A stretch of 64,000 nt of DNA from an uncultured Eubacteriales bacterium (GTDB lineage Bacteria; Bacillota; Clostridia; Oscillospirales; Oscillospiraceae): positions 1 to 64,000 of the forward strand of contig ONSQ01000001.1 in the NCBI GenBank assembly GCA_900320465.1, read 5' to 3'. Positions 1-8,709 of this stretch are shown in pieces. Numbering within the stretch: position 1 is the first letter of the stretch; every line of letters begins with the position of its first letter. The notes beneath the pieces were generated by a model. That model was not told the DNA's origin. It ran no database searches and was given only the letters and a program-made list of their open reading frames with translations. The position numbers were made by a program, and so were the translations under genes.

Positions 1-242
1 GGCTCCGTTTCGTCCAGTATGCCGTTCCGTGTCGGCGACAGATACCATGTCTGCTCTTTCAGCCGGGCGCGATCCAGTTCCTTAAGCGCTTCTCTTCTCT
101 GGTTAAAGGCGCGCTCAAGCATTGTCTCAAAGGCCGCACAGGCCCCTTGGTCCGAATACAGGCTGTTGAAGAGGCGGGAAAGCTCTCTTTCATGCTTGGA
201 GAAGCGTTCCCGGAATTCAGCGTCGCGGAGGATTTTTTTCAT
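1..242 (-). CDS. Amylosucrase-like GH13 enzyme, N-terminal fragment
   Basis: This gene runs off the left edge, and only its first 80 residues are present. It begins with ATG at 242, preceded by AGGAAAGGA at a usable distance. The visible part is helical and contains FRERFSKHERELSRLFNSLY, then LKELDRARLKEQTWYLSP. This resembles the N-terminal helical domain of amylosucrases, where a pattern like LKxxDxxRxxxxxWxLS precedes the alpha-amylase barrel. The residues after it (TRNGILDE) do not clearly match the GGVCYVDLFAGDL segment of known amylosucrases, so the assignment is tentative. It lies about 60 bases downstream of capF on the same strand and may be the last gene of the polysaccharide operon or the first of a glycogen/sucrose gene set. 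The catalytic barrel lies outside the window. Confidence 0.45.
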   Translation of the reverse strand, partial: MKKILRDAEFRERFSKHERELSRLFNSLYSDQGACAAFETMLERAFNQRREALKELDRARLKEQTWYLSPTRNGILDETE

Positions 243-302
243 CCGTTAGTCCTTTCCTGGTAAGCTGTCGGGCTTTGGTATTACGTCTGTGCGCTCGTGG
301 AA

Positions 303-1538
303 TCACACCTTCTCGAAGAAGGTATCAGGATGGCTGGGATCAAAGGGCTCGTTGGCCCACATCACCGTGATAAGATCCTCGGTATCGGAAAGATTGATGA
401 TGTTGTGCGTGTATCCCGGCAGCATATGCACCGCCTGAATACGCTCACCGGACACCTCGAATTCCAGAATCTCATCCGAACCGATTCTGCGCTCCTGGAT
501 AAGCGCGCGGCCGGAAACGACAATAAAAAGCTCCCACTTGGTGTTATGCCAATGCTGTCCTTTCGTGATACCGGGCTTGCTGATATTGACGGAGATCTGG
601 CCGTGATCGGCGGTCTTCAACAGCTCTGTGAAGCTGCCTCGCTCGTCGAAGTTCATTTTCAGGTCAAAGGCGACCTTATCCTTCGGCAAATAGGACAGAT
701 ACATGGAATACAGCTTGTAGGTAAAAGAATCACGTGCCATCGCCGGTATCATCAATGTTTGGGGTTGATCGCGGAAGAGGTGCAGCGTATCGACAATCTC
801 ACCGAGAGTGGCCTTGTGCGTTACCGGTGCACCGCAGAAGCGCCCTTCCGGCGTCCAGCGCGGCGTAAGGCCGTCGTACACAATGCCGCCGATCTCCTCC
901 CCGGCAAGTGGATACTCACAGCGATGGGGATGTCCCTCCATGGCGTCGAGCATCTCGTCGATCAGATCGTCAATGAACAACAGCTCCAACTCAACGCTGG
1001 GATCGTTTACCGTGATGGGCAGATCGTTGGCGATATTGTGGCAGAAGGTGCCGACTGCACTGTTATAATTTGGTCTGACCCATTTTCCCACCAGATTGGG
1101 AAAGCGATAAACATAGACCTTTGCGCCCGTCTGAGAAGCGTAGTCAAAAAACAGATTTTCGCCGTCGCGCTTGGAAAGGCCGTATTCGCTCGTCCCGAAG
1201 CGCCCGGCCAAGGTCGCCTGAAGGGAAGAACTAAGCATGACCGGGCAGGTGTTGCCCTGCTCTTTGAGTGTCTGGAGGAGCAGAGAAGCAAAACCGAAGT
1301 TGCCCTGTCGAAACTCCTCGGTGTTTTGGGGGCGGTTAACGCCGGCCAGGTTAAACACGAAATCCGCTCGGGCACAGAAGTCTTTCAGCTCCGCATGACT
1401 GTTTTCGCGGCCATATTCAAAGATTTCGTCGATCCGGAGATTGGGACGGGTGCGATTTTTGCCGTCGCGGATGGTCTTCAGATTTTCCACAAGGTTGCGG
1501 CCCACAAAGCCGCGGGCACCGGTAATGAGAACATTCAT
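303..1538 (-). CDS. capF: CapF-type reductase for UDP-L-FucNAc synthesis (SDR plus cupin)
   Basis: The protein has about 411 residues. Its N-terminal Rossmann domain carries GARGFVGRNL, and an SDR active-site YGLSK lies near residue 130. Its C-terminal cupin (about residues 290-405) contains GQHWHNTKWELFIVVSGRAL. This two-domain plan is that of CapF/WbjC/FnlB, which act after CapE on the 4-keto intermediate and yield UDP-2-acetamido-2,6-dideoxy-L-talose, the substrate of the CapG epimerase. I chose the ATG at 1538, not the one at 1559, because MNVLITG is the usual family start and the ATG overlaps the capG stop as ATGA. A GGAGG lies 14 bases upstream, slightly far, so translation is probably coupled to capG. 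It follows capE and capG in order, completing the three-enzyme route to UDP-N-acetyl-L-fucosamine. Confidence 0.88.
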   Translation of the reverse strand: MNVLITGARGFVGRNLVENLKTIRDGKNRTRPNLRIDEIFEYGRENSHAELKDFCARADFVFNLAGVNRPQNTEEFRQGNFGFASLLLQTLKEQGNTCPVMLSSSLQATLAGRFGTSEYGLSKRDGENLFFDYASQTGAKVYVYRFPNLVGKWVRPNYNSAVGTFCHNIANDLPITVNDPSVELELLFIDDLIDEMLDAMEGHPHRCEYPLAGEEIGGIVYDGLTPRWTPEGRFCGAPVTHKATLGEIVDTLHLFRDQPQTLMIPAMARDSFTYKLYSMYLSYLPKDKVAFDLKMNFDERGSFTELLKTADHGQISVNISKPGITKGQHWHNTKWELFIVVSGRALIQERRIGSDEILEFEVSGERIQAVHMLPGYTHNIINLSDTEDLITVMWANEPFDPSHPDTFFEKV

Positions 1539-2710
1539 CCCAGATCTTCTTTCCTCCATACCATTTTGTTGACAACGCCCGTATAGCTCTGAATGATCTT
1601 CACGACCTTATCCGACACGTTTTCATCCGTGTAATCCGGGACAGGAATGCCGTTGTCGCCGCAGCGTACCATTTCCACGGCGGTATCCACCGCCTGCAGC
1701 AGGCCGCGCGTATCGATCCCGGAGAGGATAAAGCAGCCCTTGTCCAGCGCTTCGGGGCGCTCGGTGCTGGTGCGGATACACACCGCCGGGAAGGGGTGGC
1801 CGACGGATGTAAAGAAGCTGCTCTCCTCCGGCAGAGTGCCGCTGTCCGAAACCACGGCAAAGGCATTCATCTGCAGGCAGTTATAGTCATGGAAGCCCAA
1901 CGGCTCGTGACGGATCACGCGCTTGTCCAGTGCGAAACCGCTCTCCTCCAGTCTTTTACGGCTGCGTGGGTGGCAGGAATAGAGGATGGGCAGATCATAT
2001 TTCTCGGCCATGCGGTTGATGGCGTTGAAGAGCGAGAGAAAATTCTTCTCGGTGTCGATATTCTCTTCACGATGGGCGGAGAGCAGGATATACTTCCCCT
2101 TTTCCAGTCCCAGGCGCGCGTGAATATCCGAAGCGATGATCTTTTCCAGATTCATGCGCAGGACCTCGGCCATGGGCGATCCGGTCACATATGTCCGCTC
2201 CTTCGGCAGCCCGCAGTCGGCAAGATAGCGGCGTGCATGCTCCGAATAGGCCAGGTTCACATCAGAAATGATATCCACGATACGGCGGTTCGTCTCCTCC
2301 GGGAGGCACTCGTCCTTGCAGCGGTTGCCCGCCTCCATATGGAAAATCGGAATATGCAGACGCTTGGCGCCGATGACGGACAGGCAGCTGTTTGTATCTC
2401 CCAGCACAAGGACAGCGTCGGGGCGGATCTGGGTCATAAGCTCATAACTTCTGGCAATGATATTGCCCATGGTTTCACCCAGATTGTTGCCTACCGCATC
2501 CAGATATACCTCCGGATCCTCAAGTTCCAAATCGCGGAAAAAGACACCGTTGAGGTTATAATCGTAATTCTGTCCAGTGTGGGCCAGGATCGTATCAAAA
2601 TAGCGTCTGCATTTTTTGATCACTGCAGCCAGACGAATAATTTCCGGCCGTGTACCCACAATGATCAAAAGCTTGAGTTTGCCGTTGTTTTTCCAATCGA
2701 CGTTGAACAT
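1535..2710 (-). CDS. capG: UDP-GlcNAc-2-epimerase-family enzyme (UDP-FucNAc forming)
   Basis: This is a 391-residue, non-hydrolysing UDP-GlcNAc 2-epimerase-type protein of the GT-B fold. Visible motifs are VGTRPEIIRLAAV near the N-terminus, LGDTNSCLS, MEAGNRCKDECLPEETNRR (the conserved active-site segment) and VSDSGTLPEESSF near residue 290. The length matches CapG/WbjD/FnlC. Wedged between capE and capF, it is best read as the UDP-2-acetamido-2,6-dideoxy-L-talose 2-epimerase giving UDP-L-FucNAc, rather than MnaA. It starts 3 bases after the capE stop and overlaps capF by four bases (ATGA). The ribosome site is weak (AAGGG), in keeping with coupled translation. Confidence 0.87.
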   Translation of the reverse strand: MFNVDWKNNGKLKLLIIVGTRPEIIRLAAVIKKCRRYFDTILAHTGQNYDYNLNGVFFRDLELEDPEVYLDAVGNNLGETMGNIIARSYELMTQIRPDAVLVLGDTNSCLSVIGAKRLHIPIFHMEAGNRCKDECLPEETNRRIVDIISDVNLAYSEHARRYLADCGLPKERTYVTGSPMAEVLRMNLEKIIASDIHARLGLEKGKYILLSAHREENIDTEKNFLSLFNAINRMAEKYDLPILYSCHPRSRKRLEESGFALDKRVIRHEPLGFHDYNCLQMNAFAVVSDSGTLPEESSFFTSVGHPFPAVCIRTSTERPEALDKGCFILSGIDTRGLLQAVDTAVEMVRCGDNGIPVPDYTDENVSDKVVKIIQSYTGVVNKMVWRKEDLG

Positions 2711-2713
2711 ATC

Positions 2714-3757
2714 TTATCCCTTCATGCTTGCAAGCTGCTCGCGTACGTAATCGGTCGTGAGGATCTTTTTCACCACACCGTCGACGTCCAGAAGTCTGGT
2801 GTTGTGAGAGGTGTAGGCCTCGTCAGCCTCAGTCTCCACCTTGCCCTGCACGAAATACTTGTCATAATTCAGATCGCGGTTGTCGGCGCAGACGCGGAAG
2901 TAATCTCCCATATCCTCGCTGCGCAGACGCTCTTCCCTGGTCATCAGCGTCTCATACAGCTTCTCGCCGTGACGGGTGCCGATGATGCTGGTGCCCGTAT
3001 CGCCGAAAAGCCGCTGAACGCCGCGAGCCAGATCTCCGATCGTGCTGGCGTCCGCCTTCTGGATGAAGAGATCGCCGGGGTTGGCGTTGTCAAAGGCGAA
3101 GCGCACCAGCTCCACTGCCTCGTCCAGATTCATCAGGAAGCGGGTCATGGCGGGATTGGTGATGGTGATGGGATTTCCTGCGCGGATCTGATCGATGAAA
3201 AGCGGAATCACTGAACCGCGGGAGCACATGACGTTTCCGTATCGGGTGCAGCAAATCACCGTTCCGCCGCGCTCCGCAGCCACACGTGCGTTGGCGTAGA
3301 CCACATGCTCCATCATAGCCTTGGAAATACCCATGGCATTGATCGGGTAAGCGGCCTTGTCGGTGGACAGGCAGACTACCCGTTTGACGCCGGCGTCGAT
3401 AGCCGCGTGGAGTACGTTGTCCGTCCCCTCCACGTTGGTCTTGACCGCCTGCATCGGGAAGAACTCACAACTGGGGACCTGTTTGAGAGCGGCGGCGTGG
3501 AAGATATAATCAACACCGGGCATCACATCGGCAACCGAACGCGGATCGCGAACATCTCCCACATAGAACTTCACTTTGCTTGCATAGTCCGGATAACGGG
3601 CCTGCAGCTCATGGCGCATGTCATCCTGCTTTTTTTCATCCCGGGAGAAAATGCGGATCTGCCGGATGTCCGTGCATAGGAAGTGCTTCAGCACCGTATT
3701 GCCGAAAGATCCGGTTCCGCCGGTGATCAGCAGAGTCGCGCCGTTAAAATTAGCCAT
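2714..3757 (-). CDS. capE: CapE-type UDP-GlcNAc inverting 4,6-dehydratase
   Basis: This is a 347-residue extended SDR enzyme. It has TGGTGSFGNTVLKHFL at residues 11-26 (nucleotide binding) and CLSTDKAAYPINAMGISKAM near residue 130. The position normally held by catalytic Tyr in YxxxK is Met (MGISK). To my knowledge this is characteristic of CapE/WbjB-type inverting dehydratases and not a defect. The enzyme converts UDP-GlcNAc to UDP-2-acetamido-2,6-dideoxy-L-arabino-hexos-4-ulose, the first step to UDP-L-FucNAc. A ribosome site (AGGAG) precedes the ATG. It lies 21 bases after rfbC and directly before capG and capF, so the three catalytic steps are in pathway order. Confidence 0.88.
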   Translation of the reverse strand: MANFNGATLLITGGTGSFGNTVLKHFLCTDIRQIRIFSRDEKKQDDMRHELQARYPDYASKVKFYVGDVRDPRSVADVMPGVDYIFHAAALKQVPSCEFFPMQAVKTNVEGTDNVLHAAIDAGVKRVVCLSTDKAAYPINAMGISKAMMEHVVYANARVAAERGGTVICCTRYGNVMCSRGSVIPLFIDQIRAGNPITITNPAMTRFLMNLDEAVELVRFAFDNANPGDLFIQKADASTIGDLARGVQRLFGDTGTSIIGTRHGEKLYETLMTREERLRSEDMGDYFRVCADNRDLNYDKYFVQGKVETEADEAYTSHNTRLLDVDGVVKKILTTDYVREQLASMKG

Positions 3758-3778
3758 AGTCCTTTTTTCTCCTATCTT

Positions 3779-4393
3779 TCATCTGTCCGAATCCGAAAAC
3801 AGCTCACGCCAGGAGGGCCATTTCCGGTCCTTATCGCTTAGGATCAGCCTTCCGCCCTCAATGCGATAGCCGTCCGGATTCGCATCTCCCGGATAGCTGC
3901 CGCACAGGCCGGGCCAGTCAACGGCAAGAGTGGGATCGTTCCAGGCAAGCCCGCCCTCATCGTTTGGATGATAGAAATCATCACATTTGTAGCAGAATTC
4001 CGCCTGTTCTGACAAAACCAGAAAGCCATGGGCAAAGCCCCTCGGGATCAGAAACTGCTTGCGGTTTTCGGCCGAAAGGATCTCTCCGTGCCATTTCCCG
4101 AAACTCTCCGAGCCGGTGCGCAGGTCTACAGCCACGTCGAATACCGCGCCGCTGATTACCCGGACAAGCTTGGCCTGCGGGTACTGTTTCTGAAAATGCA
4201 GCCCCCGCAAAACGCCTTTTGTACTCATGCTCTGGTTGTCCTGGACAAAGCGGATCGAGATGCCGGCCTCCTCCATGTCGCGCTCGTTATACGTCTCCAT
4301 AAAGTAGCCGCGGCTGTCGCCATGCAGGGCAGGCTCGATCAGGCACAGGCCGCTCATGCCGTTCAAATCCTTTGTAACGCGAATCTGTCCCAT
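3779..4393 (-). CDS. rfbC: dTDP-4-dehydrorhamnose 3,5-epimerase
   Basis: This 204-residue cupin-fold epimerase (RmlC) performs the third step of dTDP-L-rhamnose synthesis. Diagnostic segments are GDSRGYFMETYNERDM, SMSTKGVLRGLHFQ (with the catalytic His), LVRVISGAVFDVAVDLR and LIPRGFAHGFLVLS. It runs to KWPSWRELF at the end, as in full-length members, so it appears intact. It starts one base after the rfbD stop, which implies co-translation. The order in this operon is rfbA, rfbB, rfbD, rfbC. Confidence 0.93.
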   Translation of the reverse strand: MGQIRVTKDLNGMSGLCLIEPALHGDSRGYFMETYNERDMEEAGISIRFVQDNQSMSTKGVLRGLHFQKQYPQAKLVRVISGAVFDVAVDLRTGSESFGKWHGEILSAENRKQFLIPRGFAHGFLVLSEQAEFCYKCDDFYHPNDEGGLAWNDPTLAVDWPGLCGSYPGDANPDGYRIEGGRLILSDKDRKWPSWRELFSDSDR

Positions 4394-4394
4394 T

Positions 4395-5303
4395 TCAGAT
4401 TTCTCCCGTTTCCTTCAAATATCGTCTGAGCGCATCGCGCCAGTCAGGGAGCGGCGTAAAGCCCGCTTCGGAAAGCTTGCTCTTATCCAGCCGTGAATTG
4501 AAAGGTCTCTCGGCCTTATTCAGACCGTATTCCGCTGTGGTCACCGGCACAACGGCGGTGCGAAGTCCGGCCTGCGCATATATCTCTCTGGTAAAATCGT
4601 ACCAGCTAAGGTAACCGCCCTCGTTGGTAGCGTGATACACACCGTACTTTTCGCTCTCGATCATTTCTGTAAGCAGCTCTGCCAGGTCCTTTGTGTAGGT
4701 CGGCGTGCCGAACTGATCGTTCACCACCCGGACGGTATCATGGCTTCTGCCGACGCGCAGCATCGTGCGGACAAAGTTGTGTCCGTTGCTGCCAAAGACC
4801 CAGGCGGTGCGGACAACAAACGAACGGGTACATGCGTCAAGCACTGCCTGTTCACCCTGCAGCTTGCTGAGCCCGTATACGTTCAGCGGTGCAAAGCACC
4901 TGTCCTCCGGCTTCCAGGGCGCATCCCCGGTGCCGTCAAACACATAGTCGGTAGAGATCATCATCAGCTTGGAGCCAATGTGCTCACAAACCGCGGCCAG
5001 GTTGGCAGGCCCCTGCGCATTGAGTGCAAAGACCTTCTCCCTGTTCTCGCTATCCTCCGCCGCATCTACGGCAGTCCATGCCGAGCAGTGGATAACCGCC
5101 TCCGGTCGGATCTCTTCCAGCTTCGCACGCGTATCGTCAACGCTGGTGATGTCCATCTGCACATACGGCATATGCGCGACAAGGTCTGTACAGCGGCACA
5201 GCGGCGTGCTGCCGGAGCCAATAGCTTCATGGCCGTGCGCCTGTAGAGACAGCATCACATCATGGCCAAGCTGTCCGTTGACTCCAGTCACCAGGACCCT
5301 CAT
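4395..5303 (-). CDS. rfbD: dTDP-4-dehydrorhamnose reductase
   Basis: This 302-residue SDR enzyme (RmlD) reduces dTDP-4-keto-L-rhamnose to dTDP-L-rhamnose. Motifs are MRVLVTGVNGQLGHDVM at the N-terminus, STDYVFDG, NVYGLSKLQGE with catalytic YxxxK, and RTAWVFGSNGHNFV. I placed the start at 5303, where the ATG overlaps the rfbB stop (ATGA), because longer versions only add residues read from inside rfbB. The C-terminal region (YDFTREIYAQAG, then RPFNSRLDKSKL) is typical of the family. It is followed after one base by rfbC. Confidence 0.93.
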   Translation of the reverse strand: MRVLVTGVNGQLGHDVMLSLQAHGHEAIGSGSTPLCRCTDLVAHMPYVQMDITSVDDTRAKLEEIRPEAVIHCSAWTAVDAAEDSENREKVFALNAQGPANLAAVCEHIGSKLMMISTDYVFDGTGDAPWKPEDRCFAPLNVYGLSKLQGEQAVLDACTRSFVVRTAWVFGSNGHNFVRTMLRVGRSHDTVRVVNDQFGTPTYTKDLAELLTEMIESEKYGVYHATNEGGYLSWYDFTREIYAQAGLRTAVVPVTTAEYGLNKAERPFNSRLDKSKLSEAGFTPLPDWRDALRRYLKETGEI

Positions 5304-6331
5304 CTCAGGTGCTCCCGGTCGCCATACATTTTGGCATAGTAGTTTTGATACTCGCCGCTGATGATCTCCGCCCACCAGGGCTTGTTGTCCAGATACCAGC
5401 GAATGGTTTTACGGATGCCGTCCTCAAACTTCGTTTCAGGCAGCCAGCCCAACTCGGTGTGGATCTTCGTGGGATCGATGGCGTAACGCATATCATGGCC
5501 CTTGCGGTCCGTCACGTGGGTAATAAGGCTTTCGCTCTTGCCCAGCTCATGGCAGATCAGCTTCACAATGTCTATGTTGCGCATCTCGTTATGACCGCCG
5601 ATGTTATAAACCTCGCCCTCACGTCCTTTACGGATGACCAGGTCAATGGCCTTGCAGTGGTCGTCCACAAACAGCCAGTCGCGCACGTTCAGCCCCTCGC
5701 CATACACCGGCAGCGGCTTGTCCGCCAGACAGTTGGCGATCATAAGGGGAATGAGCTTTTCCGGAAACTGATAGGCGCCGTAGTTATTCGAACAGCGGGA
5801 CACACTGACCGGGAGGCCGTAGGTCCTGTGATAAGCCATCACCAGCAGATCGGCGCCGGCTTTGGACGAGCTGTATGGAGAAGAGGTGTGCAGCGGCGTG
5901 GTCTCGGTAAAGAAAAGATCCGGTCTGTCAAGCGGCAGATCGCCGTATACCTCGTCCGTAGAGACCTGATGAAAACGGCCTATGCCAAACTCACGGCAAA
6001 CGTCCATCAGCACAGAGGTGCCAATAATGTTGGTCTGCAGAAAAATGCTCGGGTTTTCAATGGAGCGATCCACGTGGCTCTCAGCCGCGAAGTTCACCAC
6101 AACGTCCGGTTTTTCGTCTTCAAAAAGCTGATAGACGCCCTCACGATCACAGATATCCAGCTTGACGAAGCGGAAATTGGGCTTATCCATCACAGAAGCA
6201 AGGGTAGAAAGGTTGCCCGCGTAGGTCAGCTTGTCCAGACAGATGATTCGGTCCTCCGGATGCTTTTCCAGCAAATAGAATATGTAATTTGAGCCGATAA
6301 AGCCGGCGCCGCCGGTAACGATAATCGTCAA
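5300..6331 (-). CDS. rfbB: dTDP-glucose 4,6-dehydratase
   Basis: This 343-residue extended SDR enzyme (RmlB) starts the conversion of dTDP-glucose toward dTDP-rhamnose. It has TGGAGFIGSNYIFYLLEKHP at the N-terminus, AAESHVDRSI, the catalytic QVSTDEVYGDL segment and SPYSSSKAGADLLVMAYHRT carrying YxxxK, then RCSNNYGAYQFPEKLIPLMI. The start codon is TTG at 6331, with GGAGG nine bases upstream. The TTG is supported because the protein then begins MTIIVTGGAGFIG as in homologues. It overlaps rfbD by four bases. Confidence 0.94.
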   Translation of the reverse strand: MTIIVTGGAGFIGSNYIFYLLEKHPEDRIICLDKLTYAGNLSTLASVMDKPNFRFVKLDICDREGVYQLFEDEKPDVVVNFAAESHVDRSIENPSIFLQTNIIGTSVLMDVCREFGIGRFHQVSTDEVYGDLPLDRPDLFFTETTPLHTSSPYSSSKAGADLLVMAYHRTYGLPVSVSRCSNNYGAYQFPEKLIPLMIANCLADKPLPVYGEGLNVRDWLFVDDHCKAIDLVIRKGREGEVYNIGGHNEMRNIDIVKLICHELGKSESLITHVTDRKGHDMRYAIDPTKIHTELGWLPETKFEDGIRKTIRWYLDNKPWWAEIISGEYQNYYAKMYGDREHLR

Positions 6332-6348
6332 AACAGACTTCCTCCTTT

Positions 6349-7236
6349 TCAGTAACGGACCTTGCCATCGGCAACCGCCTTAAGGTGCATGCCATAGGGG
6401 CTCTTTCCATAGCGTGCGGCGGAGGCAAGCAGCTCGTCCTTGCTGATCCAGCCATTGATATATGAAATCTCCTCAGGCGCGGAGATGGCGATCCCCTGCC
6501 GTTTTTCGATCATGCGCACAAAATCGGACGCCTCAAGCAAGGTATCCATCGTGCCCGTGTCCAGCCAGGCATAACCACGCCCCAGCAGCTGAACGTCCAG
6601 CAGATCGTCGTGTAAATACATTTCGTTGAGCGTGGTGATCTCCAGTTCATTGCGGGCGGAGGGCCGCACCAGATTAGCTCTGCCCGATACACCGGCGGGA
6701 TAGAAATACAACCCCGTCACAGCGTAATTGGACTTTGGCGTTCTGGGCTTCTCCTCAATGCTGGAAACCCGGCCGTTTTCGTCAAAAGCAACGACGCCGA
6801 ACCGTTCCGGGTCAGGCACATAATACCCGAAGACTGTAGCGCGCGCCCTATCCTCGGCATTGATCACAGCCTCGCGCAGAAGACGGCGGAATCCGTTGCC
6901 GTAGAAGATATTGTCACCCAATACCATAGCGCAGGCGTCCCGGCCGATAAACTTCTCCCCCAGGATGAACGCCTGGGCCAGACCGTCAGGCGACGGTTGG
7001 ACCGTGTAGCTCAGCGAGATCCCGAACTGATGACCGTCCCCAAGCAGATGTTCGAAGCGCGGAGTGTCGTCTGGCGTGGAGATGATCAGAATATCTCGGA
7101 TCCCTGCAAGGATGAGGGTGGAAAGCGGGTAGTAAATCATCGGCTTGTCATACACCGGAAGAAGCTGCTTGCTTGTCACCATGGTCAGCGGGTATAACCG
7201 TGTACCGGCGCCTCCGGCGAGAATGATCCCTTTCAT
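6349..7236 (-). CDS. rfbA: Glucose-1-phosphate thymidylyltransferase
   Basis: This 295-residue nucleotidyltransferase (RmlA) makes dTDP-glucose, the entry step for rhamnose. The signature [20 protein letters not shown] and [13 protein letters not shown] is at the N-terminus. [12 protein letters not shown] lies near residue 105, and the [20 protein letters not shown] and [17 protein letters not shown] segments follow. I use the ATG at 7236 because AAAAGGAGGAGCC sits directly upstream and MKGIILAGG is the standard start. It is the first of the four rhamnose genes in the transcript, 17 bases ahead of rfbB. Confidence 0.95.
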   Translation of the reverse strand: MKGIILAGGAGTRLYPLTMVTSKQLLPVYDKPMIYYPLSTLILAGIRDILIISTPDDTPRFEHLLGDGHQFGISLSYTVQPSPDGLAQAFILGEKFIGRDACAMVLGDNIFYGNGFRRLLREAVINAEDRARATVFGYYVPDPERFGVVAFDENGRVSSIEEKPRTPKSNYAVTGLYFYPAGVSGRANLVRPSARNELEITTLNEMYLHDDLLDVQLLGRGYAWLDTGTMDTLLEASDFVRMIEKRQGIAISAPEEISYINGWISKDELLASAARYGKSPYGMHLKAVADGKVRY

Positions 7237-7297
7237 GGCTCCTCCTTTTTTCTGTTTCATTCGGTCTGAACGGCGAAAGGCCTGTATGAAGAACCGA

Positions 7298-8653
7298 TCA
7301 GGCGGCTTCCGCTTCTCTGTCTAGACGGGAGAGTGCAATCGTGAAAATCATCATTTGGGGGGCGAAGAGTATGTAGTGATAAAACAGCATGGATAAAAGC
7401 GATACGCATACGGTAATGTACACGCTCTGCGCGAAGGCGGATTCCCGCGCAGCATATTTTTTGCGGTACGCGAGCAGAAGCGTTCCCATCGTGATCAGAT
7501 ACAAAGCGAATCCGACAACGCCCGTATCAAATATGTAGGCCAGGAAAGTGTTTTCCATGTCGTAGGCAAAATCGTGGCTCTGACCGATGACCGCAAGCAC
7601 CTCGGGGGTCGTAGCATAACCCAGTGACGCCGTTCCGAAACCGCTGCCGAAGAGCATAAAGGGCAACACGGCTCTCATGGCAAACGGTGCCTGGAGAACA
7701 TAGCGAACCCGGATATCCGGGCCGTTGTTATTCAAATACGAACTCTGAATCCGCGCAGCAAAGCGGTGAAGGATGTCTTGCGCAAGCGGAAGAATTCTGT
7801 CACCTTGCAGGAGCAGCACCAGCGCAATCAGCGCGCAGAGGATAACGAGCATCCAGCGATCCGCTTTCGAAAACTTGTTTTGGATGCCGTCCTTCGAGCG
7901 CGGACGCAGCAGGAAGACAAGCAGCAGCACGGCCGATACAAGGCCCGTAGTCGAGGCGCTGGCCGCAATACCGCAGATGGCAAGGAATACGGGAAGAGGC
8001 TTTTTCCGGGCCAGGCCGTAACCGAACAGGACCGGGGCCACAAAGCCCAGCTGCGCAGGATCCGAATTGAAGCCACCGGAGCGAATAGATCCGTGGAAAA
8101 TCAAAGAAAGCGTGTGCTCGCGAATATCATTGCGAACGCAGTAATTATAAAAAAGAATATTGTTAAGAGATTTTCCCGTAGCATAAAAGCCAACCGCGTC
8201 GATGGTCGCCCACAGGCAGTTGAGCGCACAGCCCAAAAGGAAGCCGCGCATGATCCATTCCGCCAGGGGGTCAGCTTCCTCATTCGCCTGCCACAAGAAG
8301 CAAAAAGCCAGCAGTAAAATCACCTTGGGGATATAGGAGCGGGCGGCCTGGCCCCATTCGGCGCGCGGTCCATTTAAGAAGAGCATACCGCAAACACAGC
8401 CTATCAGTCCCACAAACAGCCAGAGCTCCAGCCACAAAGACTTTTTTCCAAGCTTCAGCCGAGGCTTCATCAGAAAGCAAATACCCAGAAAAAGAAGCGC
8501 AAGCGCAAACAGGATTCGGTAGAAGGACACATCCCTGTCGCGTACCACAACGCCCAGTACGGGCATGGTGGAAAACAGGCCGAGCAAAAGAGACGCCGCC
8601 GGAAAAATCTTATTCAAGAAAACCGCGATCGCGGCACGCTTTTCTTCTTTCAC
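7298..8653 (-). CDS. Wzy-like polysaccharide polymerase / O-antigen ligase-family membrane protein
   Basis: This is a 451-residue polytopic membrane protein with roughly ten to twelve hydrophobic segments and short loops. A larger external loop (about residues 165-200) contains [18 protein letters not shown], and a long one around residues 280-350 ends in [11 protein letters not shown]. The plan and its place in a polysaccharide cluster fit the Wzy/WaaL superfamily, which polymerises or ligates undecaprenyl-linked repeats on the outer face of the membrane. Sequence identity in this family is low, so polymerase versus ligase cannot be told. A GTG start at 8653 is used, with AGGA upstream. No Wzx flippase or Wzz-type length regulator is visible in the window. 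Confidence 0.7.
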   Translation of the reverse strand: MKEEKRAAIAVFLNKIFPAASLLLGLFSTMPVLGVVVRDRDVSFYRILFALALLFLGICFLMKPRLKLGKKSLWLELWLFVGLIGCVCGMLFLNGPRAEWGQAARSYIPKVILLLAFCFLWQANEEADPLAEWIMRGFLLGCALNCLWATIDAVGFYATGKSLNNILFYNYCVRNDIREHTLSLIFHGSIRSGGFNSDPAQLGFVAPVLFGYGLARKKPLPVFLAICGIAASASTTGLVSAVLLLVFLLRPRSKDGIQNKFSKADRWMLVILCALIALVLLLQGDRILPLAQDILHRFAARIQSSYLNNNGPDIRVRYVLQAPFAMRAVLPFMLFGSGFGTASLGYATTPEVLAVIGQSHDFAYDMENTFLAYIFDTGVVGFALYLITMGTLLLAYRKKYAARESAFAQSVYITVCVSLLSMLFYHYILFAPQMMIFTIALSRLDREAEAA

Positions 8654-8682
8654 GTATTCCTGTCCTTTTCCCTTGGTGTCTC

Positions 8683-8699
8683 ACCGCCGCAACGGCGGT
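8683..8699 (-). other. Small intraoperonic hairpin
   Basis: A perfect 7-bp stem (ACCGCCG/CGGCGGT) with a three-base loop sits in the 56-base gap between the glycosyltransferase and the polymerase genes. No T-run follows it, so it is more likely an mRNA-stability or spacing element than a terminator. Confidence 0.35.
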
Positions 8700-8709
8700 C
8701 AACAGTATT

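Noticed and set aside
297..1586. Plus-strand open frame opposite capF
   Set aside because: It is the antisense shadow of a well-supported SDR/cupin gene.
2714..3757. Missing catalytic Tyr in CapE as an inactivating change
   Set aside because: Met at this place is, to my knowledge, a normal feature of CapE/WbjB-type dehydratases, and the rest of the active site is intact.
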